Positions 1 through 7,845 of a DNA stretch of 20,322 bases are shown in pieces. The DNA lies in assembly GCA_964625175.1 (NCBI GenBank), contig CAZVAO010000034.1, positions 1 to 20,322 on the forward strand, given 5' to 3'. The translations under genes were made by a program, and so were the position numbers. Every line of letters starts with the position of its first letter. Positions within the stretch are counted from its first letter, which is position 1. The notes under the pieces were generated by a model, which was not told the DNA's origin, ran no database searches, and saw only the letters and a list, made by a program, of their open reading frames with translations. The stretch comes from CAZVAO01 sp964625175. GTDB lineage: Bacteria; Bacillota; UBA994; PWPR01.

Positions 1-10
1 CATTCAGTAT

Positions 11-51
11 AAAACGGCATCATCCCTACGAAGAGGATGACGCCGTTTTTT
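11..51. terminator. Bidirectional intrinsic terminator
   Basis: The arms at 11-25 and 35-49 pair with one A/C mismatch around a 9-base loop. The stem is followed by T6 on the plus strand and T4 on the minus strand. It lies just past the stop of the minus-strand acetyltransferase. It could also end a plus-strand gene that lies outside the window to the left. Confidence 0.8.
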
Positions 52-83
52 GATTTATTATGATGACCAGTTATGGAATTCGC

Positions 84-986
84 TTATTCTGATTGCGAGA
101 TGCGCGCCCACCAAGTTTCTGTTCGAATAGGGTAGAAGCCAATATTATAATAGAACTGTTGCGAAGAACCGACAAAGGCCTTTTTAGCACCTAGTTGACC
201 ACAGCGTTTAACCGCCTCCAATACAGCCGCTTTGCCCAGTCCCATTTTACGATAAGCAGGAACGGTTGCAACTGGTTCAACGTAGGCATAATCGGAACCA
301 GGTAAATACCACATCCCACAATACGATACAAATTCACCAGAAGGCGCAACAACTGCAATATTCAATTCGCGTCTGAGGTGCGGCCCTGAGCAACTTATTT
401 TTCGCTCCAGCAAATCCTGCTCGGTTTCAGATGGGGTATCTCCGTGATTAAAACCCTTCCAGAGAACACTGTTCAGTTTTTTGAGATCGAAATCATCTGC
501 AAGCGATGTGACCCTGAATCCAGCTGGTAAATTGTAAGAAAGGTTAGCTGTGATATCAATCATGGCGACACACTCTTTATTCTGCGTGGGTCGGAAACCG
601 TTTTTGCCGGCAATTCGTTGCATTGTGCGATCGGAATTGGCAATCAACATCTTAAGCGATCCTTCATGCTGCAGATGGTTAGCCGCGTATTCGAAAACAG
701 ATTTTTTGAGGTGGGAATAGGTGGGGTCAATGCAAACATAGGCCTCCCCAATTTTCGATTCGTAAGTAGCAAGTGCCACAATTTCACCATCGTTTTCCCA
801 AAGACCGATACGGTCTAAGTAACGCTCATCTAGAAAAGGCAGTGAGAACATCCACTCCCATCGACCCCATAAAAAGTTGGGCGTGATTACTTGATTCTGA
901 TTGATGCGTACCAAAAAATTATGGACGCGATCATAGTCTTTTGTAAAACGCATTTCATTGGTATAGTTTATCAAATTAATAGCCAT
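84..986 (-). CDS. GNAT family N-acetyltransferase, probably two GNAT-like halves
   Basis: This is a probable acetyl-CoA-dependent N-acetyltransferase of about 300 residues with unknown substrate. The C-terminal half carries the GNAT acetyl-CoA site: the strand YVEPVATVPAYR is followed by RKMGLGKAAV (about residues 236-256), then the family's usual FYYNIGFYPI segment near 279-288. Residues 60-135 look like a second, degenerate GNAT fold (an EIVALATYE-like strand, an AANHLQ helix and KNGFRPTQ). About 300 residues is twice the size of a single GNAT domain, which supports a tandem arrangement. Two ATGs are adjacent (989 and 986). The GGAGG motif lies 3 bases from the first and 6 from the second, so the second is preferred. 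It is a single-gene unit with a terminator downstream and a terminator-like hairpin directly in front of its ribosome binding site. Confidence 0.85.
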   Translation of the reverse strand: MAINLINYTNEMRFTKDYDRVHNFLVRINQNQVITPNFLWGRWEWMFSLPFLDERYLDRIGLWENDGEIVALATYESKIGEAYVCIDPTYSHLKKSVFEYAANHLQHEGSLKMLIANSDRTMQRIAGKNGFRPTQNKECVAMIDITANLSYNLPAGFRVTSLADDFDLKKLNSVLWKGFNHGDTPSETEQDLLERKISCSGPHLRRELNIAVVAPSGEFVSYCGMWYLPGSDYAYVEPVATVPAYRKMGLGKAAVLEAVKRCGQLGAKKAFVGSSQQFYYNIGFYPIRTETWWARISQSE

Positions 987-1000
987 CATTTACCTCCATT

Positions 1001-1029
1001 AAAAAAGTCCTTTTCGCTTTGAAAAAGAC
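1001..1029 (-). promoter_or_regulatory. Terminator-like hairpin in the leader of the acetyltransferase gene
   Basis: Read on the minus strand, a 9-bp stem with one G-T pair (1029-1021 with 1015-1007) and a 5-base loop is followed directly by six T residues. The GGAGG ribosome binding site and start codon come next. This is the geometry of a transcription attenuator, or of a terminator for a transcript entering from upstream. The stem is AT-rich and would be weak. No competing antiterminator was identified. Confidence 0.4.
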
Positions 1030-1319
1030 AATCATGCAGAACATAGTGATCTGGGACTGGGCCAAATAACAGCACAATGCAAAATAACCCAAATTCCAAT
1101 AAAATAAAGCCTGCTTAGATAGGGAAAACACTTATTAATACTTGAATTTAGATTGAATAACCATTTGGGCACCGCTTTTCAGTTGATAATTTATGGTATC
1201 ATTTCTCAAAGAGCACTGTCAATATCATGTGTGATTTGACTTTTATAGGAAATTTACAAAGGATTAAAGCATATTTGAGAGAATTAGTCCTTGTACAATC
1301 TTGTAAAGGAGAAATTATA
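1030..1319. other. Divergent intergenic region
   Basis: This is AT-rich DNA between the minus-strand acetyltransferase and the plus-strand DsrE-like gene, so promoters for both must lie here. Possible -10 boxes for the plus gene are GATAAT at 1185-1190 and TATCAT at 1197-1202. Neither has a convincing -35 box at the right distance. No other structure is visible. Confidence 0.4.
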
Positions 1320-1658
1320 ATGGATAAAATTGTTTATTTTGCTTTTAACGGCAATCCAATGTGTTTTACGCATGTGCTGTTGAACGTTTTGGATATGGAT
1401 AGTAAAGGGATCGCGGTTAAATTGGTGATTGAGGGTGAGGCGGTTAAGCTTGTGCAGGTGTTTGAGGAGTCGCAAAATCCACTCTATCTGCAGTTGAAAC
1501 AAAAGAATTTAATTGATGGTATTTGTAAAGCCTGTTCAGCTAAATTAGGCGCCCTAGAATATAACAGTAGTGTTGGTATTCCTCTGAAAGGGGATATGAT
1601 GGGTCACCCTGCGATGGCACCGTATGCAGAACTAGGATACACCATTATCACGTTGTAG
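1320..1658 (+). CDS. DsrE-like small cytoplasmic protein
   Basis: This 112-residue protein resembles the DsrE/DsrF-like sulfur-relay fold family. A first strand KIVYFAFNGNPMCF leads into a helix, then VKLVIEGEAVKLV, a CxxC pair (C69 and C72 in ICKACSAKLG), and the C-terminal GIPLKGDMMGHPAMAPYAELGY segment typical of this subgroup. A further Cys is at residue 15. The ATG at 1320 is chosen because AAAGGAG lies 9 bases upstream. The open frame runs back to 1227 with no ribosome binding site there. Related proteins bind or transfer sulfur through cysteines, but the partner and role of this subgroup are not established. No dsr or tus genes are nearby, so it stands alone. It is single-gene, with a terminator about 130 bases past the stop. 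Confidence 0.75.
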   Translation: MDKIVYFAFNGNPMCFTHVLLNVLDMDSKGIAVKLVIEGEAVKLVQVFEESQNPLYLQLKQKNLIDGICKACSAKLGALEYNSSVGIPLKGDMMGHPAMAPYAELGYTIITL

Positions 1659-1786
1659 GCAAAATTCCATAATTGGCAGATTTCTGCGTTACTCGGATGT
1701 TTGCTTATTCGACGTACCATATAGTGGTGCAGATCGCATTTTTTCGACGAGTGCACTCTTTAGGATTTGAGAATATGATCAGTCAC

Positions 1787-1818
1787 AAAAGTCGCTCAAT
1801 ATCAATGAGCGACTTTTT
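1787..1818. terminator. Bidirectional intrinsic terminator between convergent genes
   Basis: A perfect 12-bp stem (1787-1798 with 1806-1817) has a 7-base loop and is flanked by A4 on the left and T5 on the right. It sits between the converging DsrE-like gene (plus) and flavin-reductase-like gene (minus), so it can end both transcripts. Confidence 0.88.
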
Positions 1819-1857
1819 GAACCTTCAATGGTTATCGTGTTGAGCGGTGCGTAATAT

Positions 1858-2448
1858 TTACTTACGCTTTAATATCATGGACTCAATCGCCTTACCTTCC
1901 TGGTAGCCCGTTCCAATAATTTCCCCGATGCTGTAATAGTGGTTGTCGAGAGCATAGGCAATCGGTTGTAGCGCGTTAAGATTGGCTATGTGCCTTTTTC
2001 CATCCTCATAGGTCACGTATTGGTGATCAATATGCGTTTGGGAGATGCGAGCAATAAAGATATGGCGATTGGCTTCTTGGAAATCATGGATGACGTCACA
2101 CTCCATGTTAACGGGGCATTCTGCGATTAATGGAATCATGGGGTTATCCCCAAAAAGGGTGGTAAAGAGGTGTTCCTTGTGGTAGGTTTTCCCCGAATGA
2201 GCTCCGCAGAAATCAACGGCCGCCAGCATCTGGACTGTTGGAACATTAATGCTGAAAACCCCTGTTTCTACAATATTTTGTCGTGCTAAAGCGGTTTCGC
2301 TGATTGAGATACACATGAGGGGTGTGCCAATACCCATAATCGCAACATCTCCAACCGTTGTGTAATTGGGGATCGTGTCGTGTGCGGTTCCAACCAGAAC
2401 AATTGGCACAGGATAAAGATAGGGATAGGGTCCGATTTTTTCTTTCAT
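1858..2448 (-). CDS. Flavin reductase-like FMN-binding protein
   Basis: A 196-residue protein of the flavin reductase-like, FMN-binding split-barrel family. The start PYPYLYPVPIVLVGT is the family's usual first strand. It is followed by a MGIGTPLMCISIS strand, a helix (TALARQNIVETGVFSIN), the CGAHSGKTYHKE region near residues 81-92, and HIFIARISQTHID late in the fold. Members reduce flavins with NAD(P)H or simply carry FMN in electron transfer. Which applies here cannot be read from sequence. The ATG at 2448 has AGGAGG 7 bases upstream, making the start secure. It is a single-gene unit that diverges from the M20 hydrolase and shares a terminator with the convergent DsrE-like gene. Confidence 0.85.
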   Translation of the reverse strand: MKEKIGPYPYLYPVPIVLVGTAHDTIPNYTTVGDVAIMGIGTPLMCISISETALARQNIVETGVFSINVPTVQMLAAVDFCGAHSGKTYHKEHLFTTLFGDNPMIPLIAECPVNMECDVIHDFQEANRHIFIARISQTHIDHQYVTYEDGKRHIANLNALQPIAYALDNHYYSIGEIIGTGYQEGKAIESMILKRK

Positions 2449-2638
2449 AGGCTTCCTCCTTAAATGGATGGTCTATAATTCTGTGGTTGTATCTGCTAGT
2501 ATTGGTCAATTAATGGTTCTACTATGGTCGGGAAATTCCTGCAAAATAATTTGTTCAAGTTATTTTTACAATAATAGAGGAAGTTTCTTTCGTACGCCGA
2601 AATAGAAACAAGAGATTAGCAAAAGGAGGCTTACAATA

Positions 2639-3820
2639 ATGAAACAAAAGATTTGGCAAGCAGTTGATAAAATTGCACCTGAACTGATTGAATTAAGTGA
2701 CTGGATGTATCATAACCCTGAAATTGGTCATCAAGAGTTTGAATCTTCCAAGCGATTAGTCGAGTTATTAGAGAAGCATGGATTTGAAGTTGAGTATCCT
2801 TATGGCGGTATGGCTACTGCTTTCCGCGCAGAGTATGATACCGGTGAAGAAGGACCAACCATCGCGATCTTAGCAGAGTACGATGCACTTCCTGGAATCG
2901 GCCACGGTTGCGGACACAATATTATAGGAACAGGCGGCGTCGGCGCTGCTATCGCATTCAAAGAAAGTGTTCCATCCTTCAAGGGTAAATTAGTGATGCT
3001 TGGTTCACCTGCTGAAGAGGGCGCAGTTGATAATGCCGGTGGTAAAGTTTTGCTGGTTCAAGCTGGCGCTTTCGAGGATATCGATGCAGCCATTATGTTC
3101 CACCCCTCGAACGAAAACAAATTGGGTAGTACAAGTAATGCACGCTATGCGATGGAAATTGTCTTTACAGGCCGTACATCGCACGCTGCAGGGGCACCTT
3201 GGGACGGCATCAACGCCCTAGATGCGGCTATTCAGACCTTCAATGGTTTCAACGCGCTTCGTCAACACGTAACCCCTGATGTACGTATCCATGGTGTTAT
3301 TACTGAGGGTGGTTTAGCGCCAAATATTGTGCCTGATCGAGCCGTTATTCGGATGTATGTCCGAGCCGCTGACTCCAATTATTTAATGGAAGTTGTCGAA
3401 AAAGTTAAAAATTGTGCTCGTGCTGGTGCACTAGCTGCTGGCGCAGAGGTGTCAATCCGCAAAACAGCCAATACCTACAAAAACATGGTCAACAATAAAG
3501 TGTTAAGTGAAGTATTCAAGAACAATGTAGAGGCTCTTGGTTCTACAATTGAGCCTGCAGGCAGTCGTGGTGGTGGATCAACCGACATGGCTGATGTCAG
3601 TCATGAGATTCCTGGAATTCATCCTTATATTGGGATCACAACTGAGAAAGTGATTGGCCACAGTACCGATATGGCCGATGCAACTGTTAAAGAAGCAGGC
3701 CATAAAGGCTTAGTACTGGCAGCTAAAACATTAGCTTGTACGGCCTATGATCTATTCAATGAACCAGAAATCATCGCAGCGGCTAAAGCAGAATTTGCTG
3801 ACTGGAAGGCAAATCAATAG
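2639..3820 (+). CDS. M20 family amidohydrolase (AbgB/PM20D2-like)
   Basis: A 393-residue metallohydrolase of the M20 family, subgroup D, which cleaves amide bonds of N-acyl amino acids, aminobenzoyl-glutamate or unusual dipeptides. The metal site is visible: AEYDALPGIGHGCGHN (Cys91 and His93), SPAEEG (Glu126 and Glu127), His155 in MFHPS, and His341 in VIGHSTDMAD. The dimerisation domain insert spans about residues 165-285 and begins at ARYAMEIVFTGRTSHAA. The GGSTDMADVSHEIPG stretch (about 313-326) is a subgroup hallmark. Length is normal and no signal peptide is present, so it is cytoplasmic. AAAGGAGG lies upstream of the ATG at suitable distance. The gene stands alone with its own terminator. 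The substrate cannot be assigned. Confidence 0.88.
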   Translation: MKQKIWQAVDKIAPELIELSDWMYHNPEIGHQEFESSKRLVELLEKHGFEVEYPYGGMATAFRAEYDTGEEGPTIAILAEYDALPGIGHGCGHNIIGTGGVGAAIAFKESVPSFKGKLVMLGSPAEEGAVDNAGGKVLLVQAGAFEDIDAAIMFHPSNENKLGSTSNARYAMEIVFTGRTSHAAGAPWDGINALDAAIQTFNGFNALRQHVTPDVRIHGVITEGGLAPNIVPDRAVIRMYVRAADSNYLMEVVEKVKNCARAGALAAGAEVSIRKTANTYKNMVNNKVLSEVFKNNVEALGSTIEPAGSRGGGSTDMADVSHEIPGIHPYIGITTEKVIGHSTDMADATVKEAGHKGLVLAAKTLACTAYDLFNEPEIIAAAKAEFADWKANQ

Positions 3821-3928
3821 ACAAGACTGGCTTTTTCTACAAACACTCATGAAAAGTGGGGTAGCAGAATCGCACCAATACCTGTATTGATTAACGGCTG
3901 CCACAAGGTAAAAGTTGAACAACTGATC

Positions 3929-3958
3929 AAAAAGGACGATCATCGATCGTCCTTTTTT
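3929..3958 (+). terminator. Intrinsic terminator of the M20 hydrolase gene
   Basis: A perfect 12-bp stem (3929-3940 with 3946-3957) with a 5-base loop continues into T residues and a second T run at 3961-3967. It lies 108 bases past the hydrolase stop and isolates this gene from the fab operon. Confidence 0.88.
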
Positions 3959-4063
3959 GCTTTTTTTAACAGATACGTTCGGGTAATTGTCCAGTCATAT
4001 GTATTATTTATACGATAATTCTGGCTGAAGTGTAAAGAAAGTGTGTAAAAAGAGGGGCCTTTA

Positions 4064-4092
4064 TTGACAACCAGCACGAAGTGGATTAGACT
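4064..4092 (+). promoter_or_regulatory. Sigma-A-type promoter of the fab operon
   Basis: A perfect -35 box TTGACA (4064-4069) is followed by a 17-base spacer and a -10 box TAGACT (4087-4092). The predicted start point is near 4099, about 93 bases before the fabT start codon. It is the only well-formed promoter seen ahead of the eight-gene fab series. Confidence 0.75.
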
Positions 4093-4113
4093 AGGCGCAG
4101 TAATATTTTTTTG

Positions 4114-4135
4114 TTCAAATATTTTGAATACCAAA
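4114..4135 (+). promoter_or_regulatory. Probable FabT operator
   Basis: Two overlapping dyads lie about 15-36 bases after the predicted start point. The first, TTCAAATATTTTGAA (4114-4128), is a perfect 6-bp inverted repeat with a 3-base centre. The second, TTTGAATACCAAA (4123-4135), matches 11 of 13 positions of the FabT box known from streptococci (TTTGATTATCAAA, from memory). The position suits repression of the operon, including fabT itself. Binding is inferred, not shown. Confidence 0.6.
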
Positions 4136-4191
4136 CAATTCGTAGTTCAAACCATAAAATAAGTTCAGTCCCAAAGAAAAGAGGGGTAGTT

Positions 4192-4704
4192 GTGAGTAAT
4201 GATAATTATGCTGCTAGTCTCATCAATACCTATCTAGTTAGATTGTTTAATCAAATTCTGGCAATAGAAGAGCGGTCGCTTACAGAGAAAGGTCTCACAA
4301 ATCTTTCTATGACAGAAGTACACACTATAGAAGCGATTGCTCTATTTGAGCCGTGTACCATGTCAAGAGTTTCCAATTTTCTGCGAATCACACTGGGTAC
4401 CTTGACGATCTCGGTAAATCGTCTGGTGAAGAAGGGCTATGTGGAACGCTATCGTGGAAGCGAAGACCGACGGCAAGTATTTGTAGAGCTGACGGATCGG
4501 GGCCATGAAGTGAATAAGATCCACACCACCTTCCATGATCGGATGGTAGCTCAGATGACAGATGAGTTGAAATTACATGAAAACATTGTTTTGATGAATA
4601 GTTTAAAGCATTTGAAAACGTTTTTTGATAACGAGTACAGCAGGGTCACAGGTTTTGATTTAACTGAAGAAGAAACTTTATTAGTAGAGGGTGAACAGCA
4701 ATGA
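4192..4704 (+). CDS. fabT: MarR-family fatty-acid synthesis repressor FabT
   Basis: A 170-residue MarR-family winged-helix regulator at the head of the fatty-acid operon, the normal place for FabT. The recognition region is LRITLGTLTISVNRLVKKGYV (about residues 64-84) and the wing is RGSEDRRQVFVELTDRG (about 88-104); EDRRQ is a MarR hallmark. FabT in streptococci represses the fab genes with long-chain acyl-ACP as co-repressor. The GTG at 4192 is preferred because GAGGGG lies 5 bases upstream. The longer frame back to 4111 would start at TTG inside the operator-like dyad. The stop overlaps the fabH start by 4 bases (ATGA), implying translational coupling. Autoregulation is likely from the operator just upstream. 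Confidence 0.88.
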   Translation: MSNDNYAASLINTYLVRLFNQILAIEERSLTEKGLTNLSMTEVHTIEAIALFEPCTMSRVSNFLRITLGTLTISVNRLVKKGYVERYRGSEDRRQVFVELTDRGHEVNKIHTTFHDRMVAQMTDELKLHENIVLMNSLKHLKTFFDNEYSRVTGFDLTEEETLLVEGEQQ

Positions 4705-5669
4705 TTAGAGCAGCAATAACAGGCTGGGGCGGATATGTCCCCGTCAATATGGTGCAGAATGATTTTTTATCAACAATTGTCGATACCAGTGATGAGTGGA
4801 TTACATCGCGTACAGGCATCAAGACACGTCACGTTTCTACTGGGCAGAACACCTCCCATCTCGCCTATGAGGCAGCAAAACAGGCGGTTAAGGAGAGTGG
4901 GATTAAAGCATCAGATATTGAATTGATTATTGTTGCAACCATTACTCCAGATAGTTTTACCCCCGCAACCGCTTGTTTGGTGCAGGCTGCCTTGGGAGCA
5001 AATAAAGCATTTGCATTTGATGTCACAGCTGGGTGCTCTGGATTTATCTATGGGTTAAATATCGCCTCAAGTTTTATTGAAAAGGGCCAAGTTAAGAACG
5101 CCCTTGTCATTGGAGCAGAAGTGCTTTCCAAGATTATTGATTGGACAGATCGCAGCACCTGTGTCATATTCGGGGACGGAGCTGGAGCTGTTGTCTTACA
5201 GGCCTCTGATCTCAATGGGATTATGGCCTCTTACTGTGGTTCTGCAGGGGATACCGAGGGTGTTCTCAATATTCCCGCCGTTAATGTCCGCAATCCATTT
5301 GTTGTGGAAGGGAAGGGCACGAGTTTCATGACAATGAAGGGCCAAGATGTTTTCAAGTTTGCAGTAAAGGCCATGCGCGATAGTATCAAAGAGGTATTAA
5401 AGCAGACCGACTATACAATGGACGATATTAAGTATGTGATTCCGCATCAAGCCAATGGTCGTATTATTGATTTAGTCGCACGCAAAATGAAGGTTGATAA
5501 AAAGAAATTTTACTTAAATCTTAGAGATAAAGGAAACACCTCTGCAGCAAGTATTCCCTTAGCCCTTCACGAGATGCTGGTACAGGGTCTTGTCAAGAAA
5601 GGCGATAAAATTATCATGGTAGGTTTCGGTGGAGGCCTAACTTGGGGGGCGGTGTTAGTTGAACTATAA
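4701..5669 (+). CDS. fabH: Beta-ketoacyl-ACP synthase III
   Basis: FabH condenses acetyl-CoA (or a short acyl-CoA) with malonyl-ACP to start each fatty-acid chain. At 322 residues it has the usual length, and the catalytic triad sits at positions very close to the E. coli numbering: Cys112 in FDVTAGCSGF, His249 in VIPHQANGRII, and Asn279 in DKGNTSAAS. The C-terminal GGGLTWGAVLV motif is also present. It overlaps fabT by 4 bases, with GAGGGT just upstream as a moderate ribosome binding site. It is the first biosynthetic gene in the operon. Primer preference, straight or branched, cannot be judged from the sequence. Confidence 0.95.
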   Translation: MIRAAITGWGGYVPVNMVQNDFLSTIVDTSDEWITSRTGIKTRHVSTGQNTSHLAYEAAKQAVKESGIKASDIELIIVATITPDSFTPATACLVQAALGANKAFAFDVTAGCSGFIYGLNIASSFIEKGQVKNALVIGAEVLSKIIDWTDRSTCVIFGDGAGAVVLQASDLNGIMASYCGSAGDTEGVLNIPAVNVRNPFVVEGKGTSFMTMKGQDVFKFAVKAMRDSIKEVLKQTDYTMDDIKYVIPHQANGRIIDLVARKMKVDKKKFYLNLRDKGNTSAASIPLALHEMLVQGLVKKGDKIIMVGFGGGLTWGAVLVEL

Positions 5670-5716
5670 CGTGCAAAATGACTTAATGCAGTATTAAAAA
5701 TAAAGGAGATACAATC

Positions 5717-5941
5717 ATGACATTTGATAAGGTTAAAGAAATTTTGGTGGATAGTTTAGGTGTTGACGGCGAGGACGTAACTTTGGAAAGCAATATCCAA
5801 GAGGACCTCGAAGCGGATTCTTTAGATATCGTTGAAATCGTTATGGCGATTGAAGAAGAGTTTTCCGTATCGATTCCAGAAGCTCAAATCCAAGAGATCA
5901 AAACAGTACAAAATATCGTTGATTTCATTGATAAGAAGTAA
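5717..5941 (+). CDS. acpP: Acyl carrier protein
   Basis: A 74-residue acidic protein that carries the growing acyl chain on a phosphopantetheine arm. The attachment site is Ser35 in EADSLDIVEIVMAIEEEF, the standard ACP motif. The TFDKVKEIL start and the IPEAQIQEIKTVQNIVDFI end are typical. A strong AAAGGAG lies ahead of the ATG in a 47-base gap after fabH, so it has independent translation initiation, as expected for an abundant protein. No separate promoter was recognised in that gap. Confidence 0.95.
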   Translation: MTFDKVKEILVDSLGVDGEDVTLESNIQEDLEADSLDIVEIVMAIEEEFSVSIPEAQIQEIKTVQNIVDFIDKK

Positions 5942-5966
5942 TCATTAGTTTCTGCGAGGCTTGATT

Positions 5967-6920
5967 ATGTCAACTAATAGATTATGTAACTTACTAAATA
6001 TTGAGTATCCAATCTTATTAGGCGCTATGGCCTGGATAACAGATGCTGAATTAGCTGCTGCAGGATCGAATGCGGGTGGCCTTGGTGTCATCGCAGCTGG
6101 TAATGCAGAGCCAGAGTGGTTGCGTAAAGAAATTCAGAAAGCCCAGCGTCTTACTAAAAAGCCGCTGGGTGTAAATATAATGTTATTAAGTCCTTATGCA
6201 GACGAAGTTGCCAAAGTCGTTTGTGAAGAAAAGGTCGAGGTCGTGATCACAGGAGCAGGTAATCCTGGGAAATACCTTCAGATGTGGCAGGATTGTGGCA
6301 TCAAGATTATTCCAGTTGTCCCCGCTGTGGCTTTAGCAAAGCGGCTTGAGAGCAGGGGCGTTGATGCGGTTATTTGCGAGGGTGTTGAGGCTGGGGGCCA
6401 TGTTGGAAGTCTGACAACCATGGCACTCGTTCCCCAAATCGTGGACGCATTGGATATCCCGGTCATTGCTGCGGGGGGCATTGCGGACAGCCGCGGTGTT
6501 GTTGCCGCCATGGCTTTGGGGGCTGATGGTGTGCAAATCGGCACCCGTTTCCTAGTGGCACATGAATGTAACGTGCATCAGAACTATAAAGATAAAATTC
6601 TCAAAGCGCGCGACCGAGATACCGTTGTTACAGGGTTGAGTACCGGTCATCCGGTTCGCACTCTTAAAAACAAATTTGCGCGCGAATATGCTAAATTAGA
6701 GAAAATGGGGGCTACCCCTGAGGTTCTTGACCAATTAGGTAGTGGTAAGCTACGCCTAGCCGCTTTAGAAGGGGATATGGAAAATGGCTCTCCTATGGCG
6801 GGACAAATAGCAGCATTAGTAAATGAGGAACAAAGCTGCCAAGAAATTTTTAATGAGATTATGTTTGGTATCAGCGCTGTAATAAATAGACTCACGGAGG
6901 CCAACCAATGGCAAAAATAG
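5967..6920 (+). CDS. fabK: Enoyl-ACP reductase II (FMN-dependent)
   Basis: A 317-residue TIM-barrel flavoprotein of the nitronate monooxygenase/FabK family that performs the last reduction of each elongation cycle, replacing FabI. Features: GAMAWITDAELAAAGSNAGG near the N-terminus, the active-site His145 in EAGGHVGS, and the FMN phosphate-binding stretch VIAAGGIADSRG followed by ALGADGVQIGTRF (about 167-195). The ATG at 5967 has GAGG 7 bases upstream. A TTG two codons earlier falls too close to that site. Location between acpP and fabD identifies it as FabK rather than a nitronate monooxygenase. It overlaps fabD by 13 bases. No fabI is in the window. FabK enzymes are naturally insensitive to triclosan. 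Confidence 0.93.
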   Translation: MSTNRLCNLLNIEYPILLGAMAWITDAELAAAGSNAGGLGVIAAGNAEPEWLRKEIQKAQRLTKKPLGVNIMLLSPYADEVAKVVCEEKVEVVITGAGNPGKYLQMWQDCGIKIIPVVPAVALAKRLESRGVDAVICEGVEAGGHVGSLTTMALVPQIVDALDIPVIAAGGIADSRGVVAAMALGADGVQIGTRFLVAHECNVHQNYKDKILKARDRDTVVTGLSTGHPVRTLKNKFAREYAKLEKMGATPEVLDQLGSGKLRLAALEGDMENGSPMAGQIAALVNEEQSCQEIFNEIMFGISAVINRLTEANQWQK

Positions 6921-7843
6921 CACTTTTATTTCCCGGACAGGGTGCTCAATACGTCGGTATGGGGCAAGATTTTTATAATGAGTACATAGTAAGCCGTGCC
7001 GTATTCGAGGCTGCGAACCAAAGCCTCGGCTATGATCTGGCTTCAATTTGTTTTAATGGACCCGAAGAAGAACTTAAACGCACGGAAATTACCCAGCCCG
7101 CTATTTTGACTGTTGGCGTGGCTATTTGGCAGGCATTTATGCACGCGGGGATTCAAGTGGGCGCGACTGCAGGATTAAGTCTAGGGGAATACAGTTCCCT
7201 TGTGGCTTCTGGTATGTTGGATTTTGAGCAGGCCGTTCGACTTGTTCAACAACGCGGACGCTATATGCAAGAGGCCGTTCCAGAAGGGGTCGGCACAATG
7301 GCTGCGATTATTGGCTTGAGCGTTGAGCAGGTCGATGAGGTCTGCCAACAAGCTGGAGAATTTGGGGTTGTCGAACCTGCCAATTATAATTGTCCTGGGC
7401 AAATCGTCATCGGAGGCGAAGTCGAGGCCGTAGAGAAAGCCTGTAATATCGCTTTGGAGATGGGCGCGCGCAAGGCCGTAGTCTTAGAAGTAAGTGCCCC
7501 ATTCCATACATCCTTACTTGCACCTGCAGCTGAGCAATTAGCTACCGCACTCGCAAATATTTCATTCAATGAGGCAATCTTCCCAGTCGTTTCAAGTGTA
7601 ACGGGTGACTATATTACGTCTTCCAATCAAATCGCCGATCTCTTAGCTCAGCAGGTATGCCATTCGGTCCAGTGGGAAGAAACGATACATAAACTGATAA
7701 ACGAGGGATATGATACCTTCGTCGCGATTGGTCCGGGTAAATCTTTAGCGGGATTCATGAAACGCATCGATCGGAAAAAGAAAATATATACAATTACCGA
7801 CGTAACATCCTTAGAGCAAACCATCGAGCAATTGGAGGCATAA
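6908..7843 (+). CDS. fabD: Malonyl-CoA:ACP transacylase
   Basis: FabD moves malonyl from CoA to ACP to supply FabH and FabF. The 311-residue length is normal. The catalytic Ser91 lies in GLSLGEYSS and His200 in VSAPFHTSLL. The oxyanion-hole Gln11 is in LFPGQGAQYVGMG, and Arg116, which binds the malonyl carboxylate, is in VQQRGRYMQ. GGAGG lies 7 bases before the ATG, inside the end of fabK. The 13-base overlap with fabK and 1-base overlap with the first possible fabG start imply coupled translation. Confidence 0.95.
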   Translation: MAKIALLFPGQGAQYVGMGQDFYNEYIVSRAVFEAANQSLGYDLASICFNGPEEELKRTEITQPAILTVGVAIWQAFMHAGIQVGATAGLSLGEYSSLVASGMLDFEQAVRLVQQRGRYMQEAVPEGVGTMAAIIGLSVEQVDEVCQQAGEFGVVEPANYNCPGQIVIGGEVEAVEKACNIALEMGARKAVVLEVSAPFHTSLLAPAAEQLATALANISFNEAIFPVVSSVTGDYITSSNQIADLLAQQVCHSVQWEETIHKLINEGYDTFVAIGPGKSLAGFMKRIDRKKKIYTITDVTSLEQTIEQLEA

Positions 7844-7845
7844 TG

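Noticed and set aside
4111..4191. Longer FabT starting at TTG 4111
   Set aside because: This start would lie inside the operator-like dyad and has no ribosome binding site. GTG 4192 has a good one and gives the normal FabT length.
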